In this document: positions 45,664 through 54,450 of the stretch, piece by piece
How the letters are laid out: each line of letters opens with the position of its first letter
Numbering within the stretch: the stretch's first letter is position 1
Source: CALBZH01 sp964538515
GTDB taxonomy: Bacteria; Desulfobacterota; Syntrophobacteria; Syntrophobacterales; Syntrophobacteraceae
Length of the DNA: 64,000 bases
Direction: 5' to 3'
NCBI GenBank assembly: GCA_964538515.1
Contig: CAZIEW010000001.1
Location: 138,449-202,448 of the forward strand
The notes under the pieces: generated by a model
Seen by the model: the letters and a program-made list of their open reading frames with translations, nothing else
Told to the model about the DNA's origin: nothing
The model's database searches: none
Translations under genes and position numbers: made by a program

Positions 45664-46269
45664 GTGATCGACGGGGAATCCTTTGAACGGGCAGCCGCTG
45701 TCCTCCGCCGAGGAGGCGTGCTCATCTATCCGACCGAAACCTTCTACGGGCTGGGAGGCGATCCAAGGATGGAGCCGGTGGTCGATCGCATCTATCGCAT
45801 CAAAGGGCGAGACAGCGGCAAAGCCCTCCCCCTCATTGCATCGGATCTCATGGCGGCCCGAAACGCCGTCTCCTTCTGGCCCGAAACGGCGGAACGTTTG
45901 GCTGCCGCCTTTTGGCCGGGCCCCCTCACGCTCCTCCTGCCGGCAGCCCCATCCATTTCCCCCGCGCTGCATGCGGGGACCGGGCGCATCGCATTGCGGA
46001 TCTCATCTCACCCACTGGCGAGGACTTTGGCGGAGCAGGCAGGAGGACTCTTGATTGCCACGAGCGCCAACCGCTCGGGCGAGCCCGCCTGCCGCAGGGT
46101 GGCGGACGTCCCTCCTGCGCTGGCAGCTCTCGTGGACGTTGTGATCGATGGAGGCAATCTCCCCGGGGGGCTGCCGTCGACCATCGTGGCCGTGACGTCC
46201 TCGGGGATCGAGCTCGTTCGATCGGGTTGCATCTCGTTTGAAGACGTGTTAGGCGTAGGCCGCAATTGA
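45664..46269 (+). CDS. Sua5/YciO/YrdC-family protein (L-threonylcarbamoyladenylate synthase)
   Basis: 201 residues from GTG 45664. The YrdC core: GGVLIYPTETFYGLGGDP, IKGRDSGKALPLI, FWPGPLTLLLPA, RIALRISSHPLARTL and LIATSANRSGEPACR. It makes threonylcarbamoyl-AMP for t6A tRNA modification. It is the short form without the Sua5 C-terminal domain. The start is GTG because no ATG lies in frame between the purE stop and the first motif; the ribosome site is weak. Confidence 0.93.
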   Translation: MIDGESFERAAAVLRRGGVLIYPTETFYGLGGDPRMEPVVDRIYRIKGRDSGKALPLIASDLMAARNAVSFWPETAERLAAAFWPGPLTLLLPAAPSISPALHAGTGRIALRISSHPLARTLAEQAGGLLIATSANRSGEPACRRVADVPPALAALVDVVIDGGNLPGGLPSTIVAVTSSGIELVRSGCISFEDVLGVGRN

Positions 46270-46341
46270 GGTGTGGGAGACCGAGAGGAACGCTTTCCCC
46301 AGCGCGCCTCCCCGCCATAGAGCGTCCGAAATAAGACTGAA

Positions 46342-46426
46342 CGTCATTCCGGTAGGCTCTAATCCGGATTCCAGTGTGCTTTTGAGCATCCTGCTGGATC
46401 CCAGCCAGGAACCGGCCGGGATGACG
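46342..46426. repeat. Palindromic extragenic repeat, GTCATTCC family
   Basis: Starts CGTCATTCCGGTAGGC, contains CCGGATTCCAG and CTGGATCCCAGCC, and ends GGCCGGGATGACG. Same structure as 42911-42995. It fills the gap between the YrdC gene and the MurG-HEAT gene. Confidence 0.65.
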
Positions 46427-46494
46427 ACCTTTAATAAATCGGTTCCTTCGTTCTGTGCAGGTGTGCTCAGGATCTGACAGCAGAGATCACGAAC

Positions 46495-48657
46495 GTGTCA
46501 TTGCTCATTTATCTTCTATTGGGTGCATCCCTTGCCGGCCTTATTCTCGCCTGTGCGCGCTGGCGCTGGCGAAAGCTCGCGGCAGGAGAGATGCGCGTCG
46601 TTCTGTCGGGCGGCGGAACGGGAGGACACGTGAACCCCGCCCTCGCCATTGCCGAAGGGATTCGAAACCGGGAGCCCAACGCCCGTTTTCTGTATCTCGG
46701 GGTTCGCGGGAAGGCCGAGTCCGTCATCGTCAAGCGCGTGGGGTATCCGTTGATCTTCGTCACGTCGGAAGGGTTCCCCGGGCTTAGACCCTCCGTCGCC
46801 ACCCTGCGATTCCTCATCAAGCTCGCCATCGGCGTCACCCAATCCGCACTCCTCCTGGTGCGGTTCGCGCCCAGGTGGATCATCGCGACCGGAGGATACG
46901 TCAGCGCGCCGGTCATCCTCGCGGCCATCCTGCTCAAGGCCTGCCGGATCGCGCCCTGCAAGGTTTTTCTCCACGAGCAGAACAGCATTCCCGGGCAGCT
47001 CAACGGTCTATTGGGACGGTGGGTGGACCGGGTCCTGCTCACGTTTCCGCAGACCCTTACCTTCTTCCCGCGCAACGGGGTCGTCGTCGGCTATCCCATC
47101 CGCCATTCCATCGTTCCCGCTCCCCGAGAAGAGGCTCTCTCCCGGCTATCCTTCACGATTCCCGAAGGACGGCAGGTCGTGTTCGCGTTCGGAGGATCGC
47201 AGGGAGCCCGCACCATCAACAGGGCGGTGGTGGACGCCCTGCGCCATCTCCTTCCTTATCGGGACAGGCTCTTTATCGTTCACGGGACGGGTCTGTCCCA
47301 CACGGGGAGATACGATTCCACGGCCGACACGGAAGCCAGGATCGAGAAAATGCTTTCACCGGACGAGCGGCAGCTCCTGGACGGCTTCTATTATCGGCAG
47401 GATTATTTCCACAACATCGCGGATGTGTATTCCGTGAGCGACCTCATCGTCTGCCGAAGCGGGGCGGGCAGTCTCAACGAAATCTCGAGCCTCGGCAAGG
47501 CCGCCATCCTGATTCCGAAGGCCAACCTCCCCGGCGACCACCAGGTGATGAACGCCCGGGCCATGAAGCACGCGGGAGCGGCGGAAGTGCTCTTCGAGGA
47601 CACGGTCGTCGAAGACGGCCAAGTCCTGGAGAAGCTGTCGGGGAAGCTCCTGGCCGACCGGATCTTGAAGCTCCTGAACGATCCGGCACGCCAGGCGGAG
47701 ATGAGCGCTCGAAGTACCCAATTCCTGCGCCGGCACGCCAACGAGCGCATCCTGAGCGAGCTTTTCGAGGACAACAGCTTCAACAACGGGGTTGGCACCC
47801 GAAGCGTTCCCTTCCGTCCGCTCCTCAACAATCAAAGGCTGCTGGGAGTCTTGCAGACCGCCTACAACCGGGATCCGAGCCATTACGACCCCGCCAAGGC
47901 CGTGGGGGACGAAGACGATCTCATTTACTACCGCCACCGGGCGGCTGGCCTCCTGAGCCACGAAGCCTGGCAGGACAGGAACCTCGGCGTGAAGCTGATC
48001 GGTCTCACCCGATACGAGCAGAAGATCCCCACCCTGCTTTACATGCTTGCGGACCGAACCCCCGTCTCACGCCTCAAGCGGGCCTTCGGAGGCGATTTCA
48101 AGGAAGTCGGCTTTATCCGGCGAAACATCGTGACGGCCCTGAAGGTGCTGAATTTCTACAACGCTGAAATCGACCATCACTTGCACCGTGCCGCCGAGGA
48201 CCCCTATTTCGAAGTGCGATCCCAAGTGTTCCGCACCGTGGCTCATTTCGGCTCGTATGTCTCGGGAAGCGAGCCGTGGATTCAGGCGACCTTCCGCGGT
48301 CTCCAGGACTCGTGCTTCGAAGTCGTGGTGGAGGCCGCCAAGGCGCTCGGCGAGATCGGAAGCGACGACGAGGCGGTCAAGGCGCTTCTCACGATGAACG
48401 AGCGCCGATACTGGCAGGTGCGCGATGCCGCCCTGCGGGGCATCCTCCGGCTGCTCGAGCGGCGGGTGGTGGACGTGACCCCGACCCTGCTCTCCGAGCT
48501 CAGCAGCTTCATCCTCACGGCCACGGACTTCAGACCGCACTTTTCCATCAAGGAATCGTACAAGCAGATCCAGAAATGCTGCCAGGAAAGGCTGCTGGCG
48601 GAAAGCCCGTCCGCGACACCGGCGGTGCTTCCGGACGCGGCGGCGAGGAAACGATGA
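46495..48657 (+). CDS. MurG-like glycosyltransferase fused to a HEAT-repeat domain
   Basis: 720 residues, twice a normal MurG. An N-terminal membrane helix (LLIYLLLGASLAGLILAC) is followed by a full GT28 fold: RVVLSGGGTGGHVNPALAIA, TGGYVSAPVILAA, FLHEQNSIPGQLNGLLGR, FAFGGSQGARTINRAV, and CRSGAGSLNEISSLGKAAI with DHQVMNARAMKHAGAA for UDP-GlcNAc binding. From about residue 470 to 705 there are tandem helical pairs of HEAT type (PYFEVRSQVFRTVAHFG, SCFEVVVEAAKALGEIGSDD, RYWQVRDAALRGILRLLER). MurG adds GlcNAc to lipid I; here the acceptor may differ. The start is GTG 46495; ATG 46591 would lose the helix. The MraY-like gene follows after one base. Confidence 0.9.
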   Translation: MSLLIYLLLGASLAGLILACARWRWRKLAAGEMRVVLSGGGTGGHVNPALAIAEGIRNREPNARFLYLGVRGKAESVIVKRVGYPLIFVTSEGFPGLRPSVATLRFLIKLAIGVTQSALLLVRFAPRWIIATGGYVSAPVILAAILLKACRIAPCKVFLHEQNSIPGQLNGLLGRWVDRVLLTFPQTLTFFPRNGVVVGYPIRHSIVPAPREEALSRLSFTIPEGRQVVFAFGGSQGARTINRAVVDALRHLLPYRDRLFIVHGTGLSHTGRYDSTADTEARIEKMLSPDERQLLDGFYYRQDYFHNIADVYSVSDLIVCRSGAGSLNEISSLGKAAILIPKANLPGDHQVMNARAMKHAGAAEVLFEDTVVEDGQVLEKLSGKLLADRILKLLNDPARQAEMSARSTQFLRRHANERILSELFEDNSFNNGVGTRSVPFRPLLNNQRLLGVLQTAYNRDPSHYDPAKAVGDEDDLIYYRHRAAGLLSHEAWQDRNLGVKLIGLTRYEQKIPTLLYMLADRTPVSRLKRAFGGDFKEVGFIRRNIVTALKVLNFYNAEIDHHLHRAAEDPYFEVRSQVFRTVAHFGSYVSGSEPWIQATFRGLQDSCFEVVVEAAKALGEIGSDDEAVKALLTMNERRYWQVRDAALRGILRLLERRVVDVTPTLLSELSSFILTATDFRPHFSIKESYKQIQKCCQERLLAESPSATPAVLPDAAARKR

Positions 48658-48658
48658 C

Positions 48659-49768
48659 ATGATCTACGAAATTGCCAATTTTTTGATGCAACTCTCCGAT
48701 GTCTTCTCCTTCTTCCGGCTGGTGAACTACATCACCTTCCGGGCTATCATGGCGGCCCTGACGTCGGTTCTGTTCCTCTTTCTCTTCAGCCGGAGCTTCA
48801 TTCTGTACATGCACCGATTCGCTCTCCTCGACCAGGTGCGCGAAACCGGCATCCGGTCGGCTTTCGACAAAAGCGGCACCCCCACGATGGGGGGGCTGCT
48901 GATCGTTGGAGCGGTTTTGAGCTCGATGCTGATCTGGGGGAACTGGCGCAATCCGTTTCTGCTGTGCTCCGTGGCGGGCATGGTGTGGTTCGGACTGCTC
49001 GGCTTTCTGGATGACTACTCCAAGGTGAAGCGGCGAAGCGGCGACAAGGGGTTGTCCGAGCGCTCCAAGCTGCTGCTGCAAGGCCTCTTCAGTCTCGGCT
49101 TCGCGATTGTGTGCGTCGGTCCGCTCGCGCCGCTGGAGCCGGCCATGGCAACCAAGCTTTACGTTCCGTTCTACAAATACCCTTTGGTCGACCTCGGCCC
49201 CGTGCTCTACGGCGGGTTCATCTTCCTTTTCGTCATTTTCGTATCCAACGCCGTAAACATCACCGACGGTCTGGACGGACTGGCCATCACACCGTCCCTC
49301 TTCGTGGTGGGCGTGCTCGGCATCTTCGCCTACGTGGAAGGCAACCGGGTGTTCTCGGGATACCTTTACTACCCCTTTCTGCGCAATGCCGGAGAGTTGA
49401 CGATTTTTGGCGCCGCCTTCGTGGGAGCCGGCCTCGGCTTTCTCTGGTACAACGCCTATCCGGCCCAAATCTTCATGGGCGACACCGGGTCGCTGGCCAT
49501 CGGAGGCACGATGGCGGTTGTATCGGTGCTGCTCAAGCAGGAAATGCTGTTTCCACTCCTGGGGGGCCTTTTCATCGCGGAGGCGCTCACCAGCCAGATC
49601 CAGGACAAGATCGGAGTGCAATGGATCGGCCGGCGCATCTTCTACCGCGCGCCGCTGCACATCAACCTTCAGTACAAGGGAATCGCCGAGACCAAGGTGG
49701 TCATCCGCCTCTGGATCCTCTCAGGCATCCTGGCCCTGATCTCTCTGGCCACCCTCAAGCTGCGGTGA
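48659..49768 (+). CDS. MraY-like phospho-sugar undecaprenyl-phosphate transferase, divergent
   Basis: 369 residues, about ten membrane helices. MraY features: KSGTPTMGGLLIV, LLGFLDDYSKVKRRS (Asp118-Asp119), SNAVNITDGLDGLAITP (Asp203) and FMGDTGSLAIGG (Asp275). Two canonical positions differ. The His of the GPESHxxKxGTPTMGG region is Ala68 (GIRSAFDKSGTPTMGG), and the HHH substrate motif in APxHHH reads APLHINLQ (334-336). These positions contact the UDP-sugar substrate, so it may transfer a sugar other than MurNAc-pentapeptide. It lies one base after the MurG-HEAT gene and away from any division-cell-wall cluster. Confidence 0.9.
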   Translation: MIYEIANFLMQLSDVFSFFRLVNYITFRAIMAALTSVLFLFLFSRSFILYMHRFALLDQVRETGIRSAFDKSGTPTMGGLLIVGAVLSSMLIWGNWRNPFLLCSVAGMVWFGLLGFLDDYSKVKRRSGDKGLSERSKLLLQGLFSLGFAIVCVGPLAPLEPAMATKLYVPFYKYPLVDLGPVLYGGFIFLFVIFVSNAVNITDGLDGLAITPSLFVVGVLGIFAYVEGNRVFSGYLYYPFLRNAGELTIFGAAFVGAGLGFLWYNAYPAQIFMGDTGSLAIGGTMAVVSVLLKQEMLFPLLGGLFIAEALTSQIQDKIGVQWIGRRIFYRAPLHINLQYKGIAETKVVIRLWILSGILALISLATLKLR

Positions 49769-49934
49769 GCCATTCGGCCCCGGTCAGTCTCGGGTGCAAT
49801 ACACGATCGTTGGTGGTTGACCATAGACCAAGGTGTCGAGTGTCTGGTTTGGGGTGTCAGGGAGAGAGGCGAGAAGCCGTCAGACTGACAGCTGAGCACT
49901 GAAACCTGAAACCAACGGTCTCGAATTGCACGCG

Positions 49935-50804
49935 TTAGTCTCCCCAAAGCGTGATCATGACCGCACCGCCCACCATGAGCAGCGCTCCCGCCAGGCGCCG
50001 CGTCATGTGGCTTTCCTTGAACAGGATGCCCCCATACAGGACGCCGAACAGAACATTCAGCCGCTTGACCGAGATCATGTAAGAGGCCTTGACCAGGGCA
50101 ATCGCGGAATTGTGCAGCAGGGCATGGGCAAGAAGAATGAGCCCTGCGAGAGCACCGAGCTTCCAGCCGTTCCCAAGCGATCGTAGGGAGATTTTGCGCA
50201 AGGCGGTGAGGATGATTAATAGACCAAGGCTGAGAAGGATGTAATACACACAGGCGAAGAAGATGGGCGAGGAATGGAGCACGGCCTGCTTTCCGAACAC
50301 CGAGGCGAACGCATACAAGAAGGCCACGAGGCACATCATCCATGAGCCCCTCACTTTGAGGATATTCTTAAGCGGAGCCAGCACCCCCGTCTCGCCGCGG
50401 TCCGCATTCAAGATATAGCCGCCGGCGACCGTGACCAGGATTCCAGCAATCCCTGCCGCATTGGGCACTTCCTGCAAAACCAGCTTTCCCGTGATCAGCA
50501 TGAAAACGGGGGTGAAGGCAAGATAGGGCACGGTGAGGGAAAGCGGGGCGATCCGGATGGCTTCCATGTATAGCAGGAACGCCACGCCATCGAAGGGAAG
50601 GCAAGCGGCGAGGGACCACCAGAAGGTTTCATCGAGCTGCGGTTGCGGCACAAACGGGAGAATCACGAAGAAGGCCGGTAGACTGTAGAGCAGCGGGAAG
50701 AGGGCCATCTCAAACGGGGATGTGTGGGCAAACCACTTCTTCACGCAGGCGTCCTGGGTCGCAGCCGCAAACGCCGTGAGCAGGGAGAGGACAAACCATT
50801 CCAT
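49935..50804 (-). CDS. EamA/DMT-family transporter
   Basis: 289 residues, ten membrane helices as two EamA repeats (VLSLLTAFAAATQDACVKKW in the first, YAFASVFGKQAVLHSS at the start of the second). SASYxxSVKRLNVLFGVLYG-like text near the end (KASYMISVKRLNVLFGVLYG) is typical of this drug/metabolite transporter group. The substrate is unknown. Convergent with the MraY-like gene; a 166-base gap separates them. Confidence 0.88.
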   Translation of the reverse strand: MEWFVLSLLTAFAAATQDACVKKWFAHTSPFEMALFPLLYSLPAFFVILPFVPQPQLDETFWWSLAACLPFDGVAFLLYMEAIRIAPLSLTVPYLAFTPVFMLITGKLVLQEVPNAAGIAGILVTVAGGYILNADRGETGVLAPLKNILKVRGSWMMCLVAFLYAFASVFGKQAVLHSSPIFFACVYYILLSLGLLIILTALRKISLRSLGNGWKLGALAGLILLAHALLHNSAIALVKASYMISVKRLNVLFGVLYGGILFKESHMTRRLAGALLMVGGAVMITLWGD

Positions 50805-50985
50805 GGCATCGTTCCGATTGGACGGCCTGACGCAGGAGTCAGGTGGAGAGAAATGCTGAACCGAAGGGCTGTCAAGCTGAAACCTTGCTGAGCACGGACG
50901 TCAGAAACCACCCCTTTCGATCGACACTCGCGGCTCGGCTGAAACGGCCGGGCCTACTTATAACAGAGAAAGCAAAGGCATTGAC

Positions 50986-51831
50986 ATGGAGACAACCAGC
51001 AGGCGGGCGATCCTGTGCCCCAACTGTCGCCGTTTGATCAATCCTGACGAGCCCCACTGCCCCTTCTGCGGGATCCCGAGCCCGGGCAGCCGGAGGTGGG
51101 CCGGTGCCAGGCTCTTCAACCTGTCCGATCCCATGCAGGTCATCCGGCTGATCACCTACGCCTGTGGGACCTTGTTCGTGCTGTCGCTTCTGAGCAGCGC
51201 CCGGTGGGAGAGTCCGTCTTTTAACCCCTTCGGGCTCCTCGCTCCGGACAGCAGGGCGTTGGTGCTCCTTGGCGCCACGGGCCGGGGACCGATCGACCAG
51301 TACGGCCGGTGGTGGACCGTCTTCACAGCCACCTATCTGCACGGAGGAATCCTCCATATCCTGTTCAACATGATGGCCTTGAGGCAGATCGGCCCGCTGA
51401 TCATACAGGAATTCGGCCCAAGCCGCATGTTCCTCATTTACACCCTGGGGGGTGCCCTGGGATACGTGGCCTCCTACCTCGCCGGGACCTGGCTGACCCT
51501 CGGGGCTTCCTCGGCGGTGTGCAGCCTCATCGGGGCGGCGCTGTACTACGGCAAGAGCCGCGGCGGTCAGTTCGGGCAAATGGTCTACCGGGAGGTCAGC
51601 GGATGGGTGATCGGCATCTTCGTGTTTGGCCTCCTCATGCCGGGAATCGACAACTGGGCCCACGGTGGCGGCCTCGTTGGGGGCATTGTGCTCGGAATGG
51701 TGTTTGGCTATTCTGAACGGGAGGCGGAAACGTCGACGCACAAGGTCCTTGCCTTCGTCTGTCTGGTGGTGGTCGCGGGGGCTATATCCTGGACAACACT
51801 CACCGGACTGTACCTTCGCTTTCTCTACTGA
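50986..51831 (+). CDS. Rhomboid-family intramembrane serine protease with N-terminal zinc ribbon
   Basis: 281 residues. The N-terminus has two zinc knuckles, CPNCRRLINP and CPFCGIPSPG. The membrane core has HGGILHILFNMMALRQIG, LGASSAVCSLIGAAL with the catalytic Ser, and DNWAHGGGLVGGIVLG with the catalytic His. The zinc ribbon is cytosolic and may recruit a substrate. The PEP-synthase-like gene starts 24 bases later, suggesting an operon with ettA. Confidence 0.92.
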   Translation: METTSRRAILCPNCRRLINPDEPHCPFCGIPSPGSRRWAGARLFNLSDPMQVIRLITYACGTLFVLSLLSSARWESPSFNPFGLLAPDSRALVLLGATGRGPIDQYGRWWTVFTATYLHGGILHILFNMMALRQIGPLIIQEFGPSRMFLIYTLGGALGYVASYLAGTWLTLGASSAVCSLIGAALYYGKSRGGQFGQMVYREVSGWVIGIFVFGLLMPGIDNWAHGGGLVGGIVLGMVFGYSEREAETSTHKVLAFVCLVVVAGAISWTTLTGLYLRFLY

Positions 51832-51855
51832 TCACACGAGCTTTGAGGTTCAATC

Positions 51856-54450
51856 ATGTTCAAGTTCCTGGACATGTTCAGGAAGAGTAAGGCCTTTCAC
51901 GAGGACTCCCCCGAAAAGGCCGCCTTTCAAAACAAGTATCACCATTTCCAGAACCTGCTTGCGGGCAACAACCGAGCACTGGAGATCATTACCGACCTGG
52001 AGCAGGTCTGCTACGGACCGAAGCCGTTCACCCTCGATTACATGGTCGAGCAGTCCGAACGGCTGTTGTCCAAGACCTACGATATCGCCGAGGACCTCAA
52101 CGCCCTCTCCGGGGGCAAGTATCCGGGCCTGTTCGATGCGGTCGAGCGAATCGGGATCTCGATCCTCAAGGATCTGGCTCAGAAGCGGACGGTGGAGAAG
52201 ACCAGCCTCACGCTACCGCTCCAGCACCTGAGCCTCGACCGGTTGTCCGAAGTCGGGGGCAAAGCCGCCAATCTTGGCGAAATCTACAACCGTATCCACC
52301 TGCCTGTCCCGAAAGGCTTTGCGGTGACGGCTTACGCCTGTCATCAGTTCATGCACGAGAACCACCTGTACGAGGAATCCGAAAAGATCCTCAAACGACT
52401 CGATGTCAACGACACGGAACGGTTGGTCTTCTGCAGCGAGGAGATCCAGTCGCGGATCATGGAGGCGCCGCTGCCGCGCGAGCTTGAAGAGTGTCTGCTG
52501 AGCGAAACGGACGCCCTCATCGCCGAACTGGGTCCGGACGTCCGTCTGGCCGTTCGGAGCAGCGCGACCAGCGAAGATTCCGAGGCAAGCTTCGCCGGGC
52601 AGCATTCCTCAGTGCTTGGCGTCAACCGGGAGACCATCCTCAGTGCCTACAAGCGCGTCGTGGCCAGCACGTTCAACCCGCGGGCGATCTTTTACCGGCG
52701 GAGCAAGGGGTACCCGGACGAATACGTCATCATGAGCGTGCTCTGCGTCGCGATGGTGGATGCCAAGGCGGCGGGGGTCATGTACACGCGCGACCCCAAC
52801 GACAACCGGCGGGAAGTGATCCTGGTGAATGCCGCATGGGGACTGGGCGTAGGTGCCGTCGACGGGTCCGCAAACACTGACTTCTTTGAGGTGGACAAAG
52901 CCGACCTCCGCATCACCAGATTCGAAACCTCCCACAAGCCGACCAAGCTTGCGATAGACGAAGCCGGGCAGTTGGCGGAAGCGCCGGTCGATCCTGAGCT
53001 TCACGACAAGCCCAGCCTCACCGAGCGGCAGCTTCTCGCCCTGGCCGAGTACGGCCTGACCATGGAGGAGCATTACGGGATTCCGCTCGACATCGAATGG
53101 GCGCTGGACCGCAACGACCGGTTGATCTTGCTCCAGGGACGATCCCTGAACCTGGACCTCACGACGCCCGGAAAAGGCGGGGCGCCCAAGGAAAGGGACA
53201 CGGACGAGCTCCAATCCAAGTATCCCGGCCACCCCATTCTGCTGCGCGGCGGCATGACGGCATCCCGGGGCAAGGCAAGCGGCCTCGCGTATGTGCTCAC
53301 CTCGGATCACAACCTGCTCAACATCCCGGAAGGGTCCATCCTGATCGCTCCTCAGACCTCACCACGCTACGTGGCTATCCTGGGACGCGTCCAAGCCATC
53401 GTGACCGATGTCGGCAGCGTGACGGGCCACATGGCATCCGTTGCGCGCGAGTTTGCCGTGCCGACGCTGGTGGGGACCGGCAACGGGACCAAGGTCATCG
53501 CCCACGGCGAGGAAGTCACCGTGGATGCGACGAACCGCGTCGTGCTCCAGGGACGGGTTGAGAGCATTCTCGAACGGAAAAAGCCCGTCAACCCCATGAA
53601 AGGAAGCCCCGCCTACAAGACAGCGCACGCGGTCCTGAAGCGGATTGCGGTGCTCAACCTGATCGACCCGAATCGGGAGGATTTCACACCCGATGGGTGC
53701 CGGACGATGCACGACGTCATCCGGTTCGCGCACGAGATCTCCATGCGCGAGATGTTCCAGATCAGCGACGAAATTGGGGTGGACGAAACTTTTGCGGTTG
53801 ACATCAAGGTGCCTCTTCCCATGAAGATCTTCGCCGTGGACCTGGGCGGCGGCCTGAAGGCACCGCCGGGCACGCCCGTCGCGAGGATCGAGAACGTTGC
53901 GTCTGTGCCGTTTCTGGCCCTGCTCCGCGGCATGACCCATCCGGACGTTCAGTGGCTGGGAGCCGTCGGGTTGGACTGGAAGGGTTTCGCGTCGATCCTG
54001 TCCGAATCCATGCTCAGGGACCCAACCCAGGAAGACCGCATGGGGGGACCGAATTACGTCGTGATCTCCGACGAGTACCTCAACTTCAATTCTCGACTTG
54101 GGTATCATTTCGCCGTTGTGGACTCCTATTGCGGCGACCAGGTCAACGACAACTACATCACCTTCTCGTTCAAGGGCGGAGCCGCGGATATCGGACGTCG
54201 CTCCCGGCGCGCCGCGCTCATCACCAAGATCTTGAAGCGGTTGGGATTCAAGACGGAAATCAAGGGCGACATGGTCCGGGGCGAGCTGAAAAAATACGGG
54301 CGAGAGGACATCGAGGAGAAGCTCGACATGGTCGGACGGCTTCTGGGGTCCGTCCGCTTGCTTGACATGGTCCTTTCCGATGATGGCCGAATCGACTGGT
54401 ATGTCGAGGAATTCTTCAAGGGCAACTACACGTTTCAGAGGGTGGCATGA
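51856..54450 (+). CDS. PEP/pyruvate-binding and phosphohistidine domain protein with non-standard C-terminus
   Basis: 864 residues. About 1-115 is a helical domain of unknown kind. About 130-460 is the PEP synthase ATP-binding domain (VGGKAANLGEI, LAVRSSATSEDSEASFAGQH, AAGVMYTRDPND, LDIEWALDRNDRLILLQGR). About 490-575 is the swivelling phosphohistidine domain (SRGKASGLAYVL, VGSVTGHMASVAREFAVPT). The PEP-binding TIM barrel of PpsA/PpdK is absent; in its place about 270 residues (DLGGGLKAPPGTP, DSYCGDQVNDNYITFSFKGG) of no recognised fold. The chemistry is thus ATP-driven phosphoryl transfer to an unknown acceptor. GAGG lies seven bases before ATG 51856; ettA overlaps its stop. Confidence 0.85.
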   Translation: MFKFLDMFRKSKAFHEDSPEKAAFQNKYHHFQNLLAGNNRALEIITDLEQVCYGPKPFTLDYMVEQSERLLSKTYDIAEDLNALSGGKYPGLFDAVERIGISILKDLAQKRTVEKTSLTLPLQHLSLDRLSEVGGKAANLGEIYNRIHLPVPKGFAVTAYACHQFMHENHLYEESEKILKRLDVNDTERLVFCSEEIQSRIMEAPLPRELEECLLSETDALIAELGPDVRLAVRSSATSEDSEASFAGQHSSVLGVNRETILSAYKRVVASTFNPRAIFYRRSKGYPDEYVIMSVLCVAMVDAKAAGVMYTRDPNDNRREVILVNAAWGLGVGAVDGSANTDFFEVDKADLRITRFETSHKPTKLAIDEAGQLAEAPVDPELHDKPSLTERQLLALAEYGLTMEEHYGIPLDIEWALDRNDRLILLQGRSLNLDLTTPGKGGAPKERDTDELQSKYPGHPILLRGGMTASRGKASGLAYVLTSDHNLLNIPEGSILIAPQTSPRYVAILGRVQAIVTDVGSVTGHMASVAREFAVPTLVGTGNGTKVIAHGEEVTVDATNRVVLQGRVESILERKKPVNPMKGSPAYKTAHAVLKRIAVLNLIDPNREDFTPDGCRTMHDVIRFAHEISMREMFQISDEIGVDETFAVDIKVPLPMKIFAVDLGGGLKAPPGTPVARIENVASVPFLALLRGMTHPDVQWLGAVGLDWKGFASILSESMLRDPTQEDRMGGPNYVVISDEYLNFNSRLGYHFAVVDSYCGDQVNDNYITFSFKGGAADIGRRSRRAALITKILKRLGFKTEIKGDMVRGELKKYGREDIEEKLDMVGRLLGSVRLLDMVLSDDGRIDWYVEEFFKGNYTFQRVA

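Noticed and set aside
49769..49934. Degenerate CTGA-rich tandem repeat (CTGACAGCTGAGCACTGAAACC)
   Set aside because: Unit and phase are not regular enough to call a tandem repeat.
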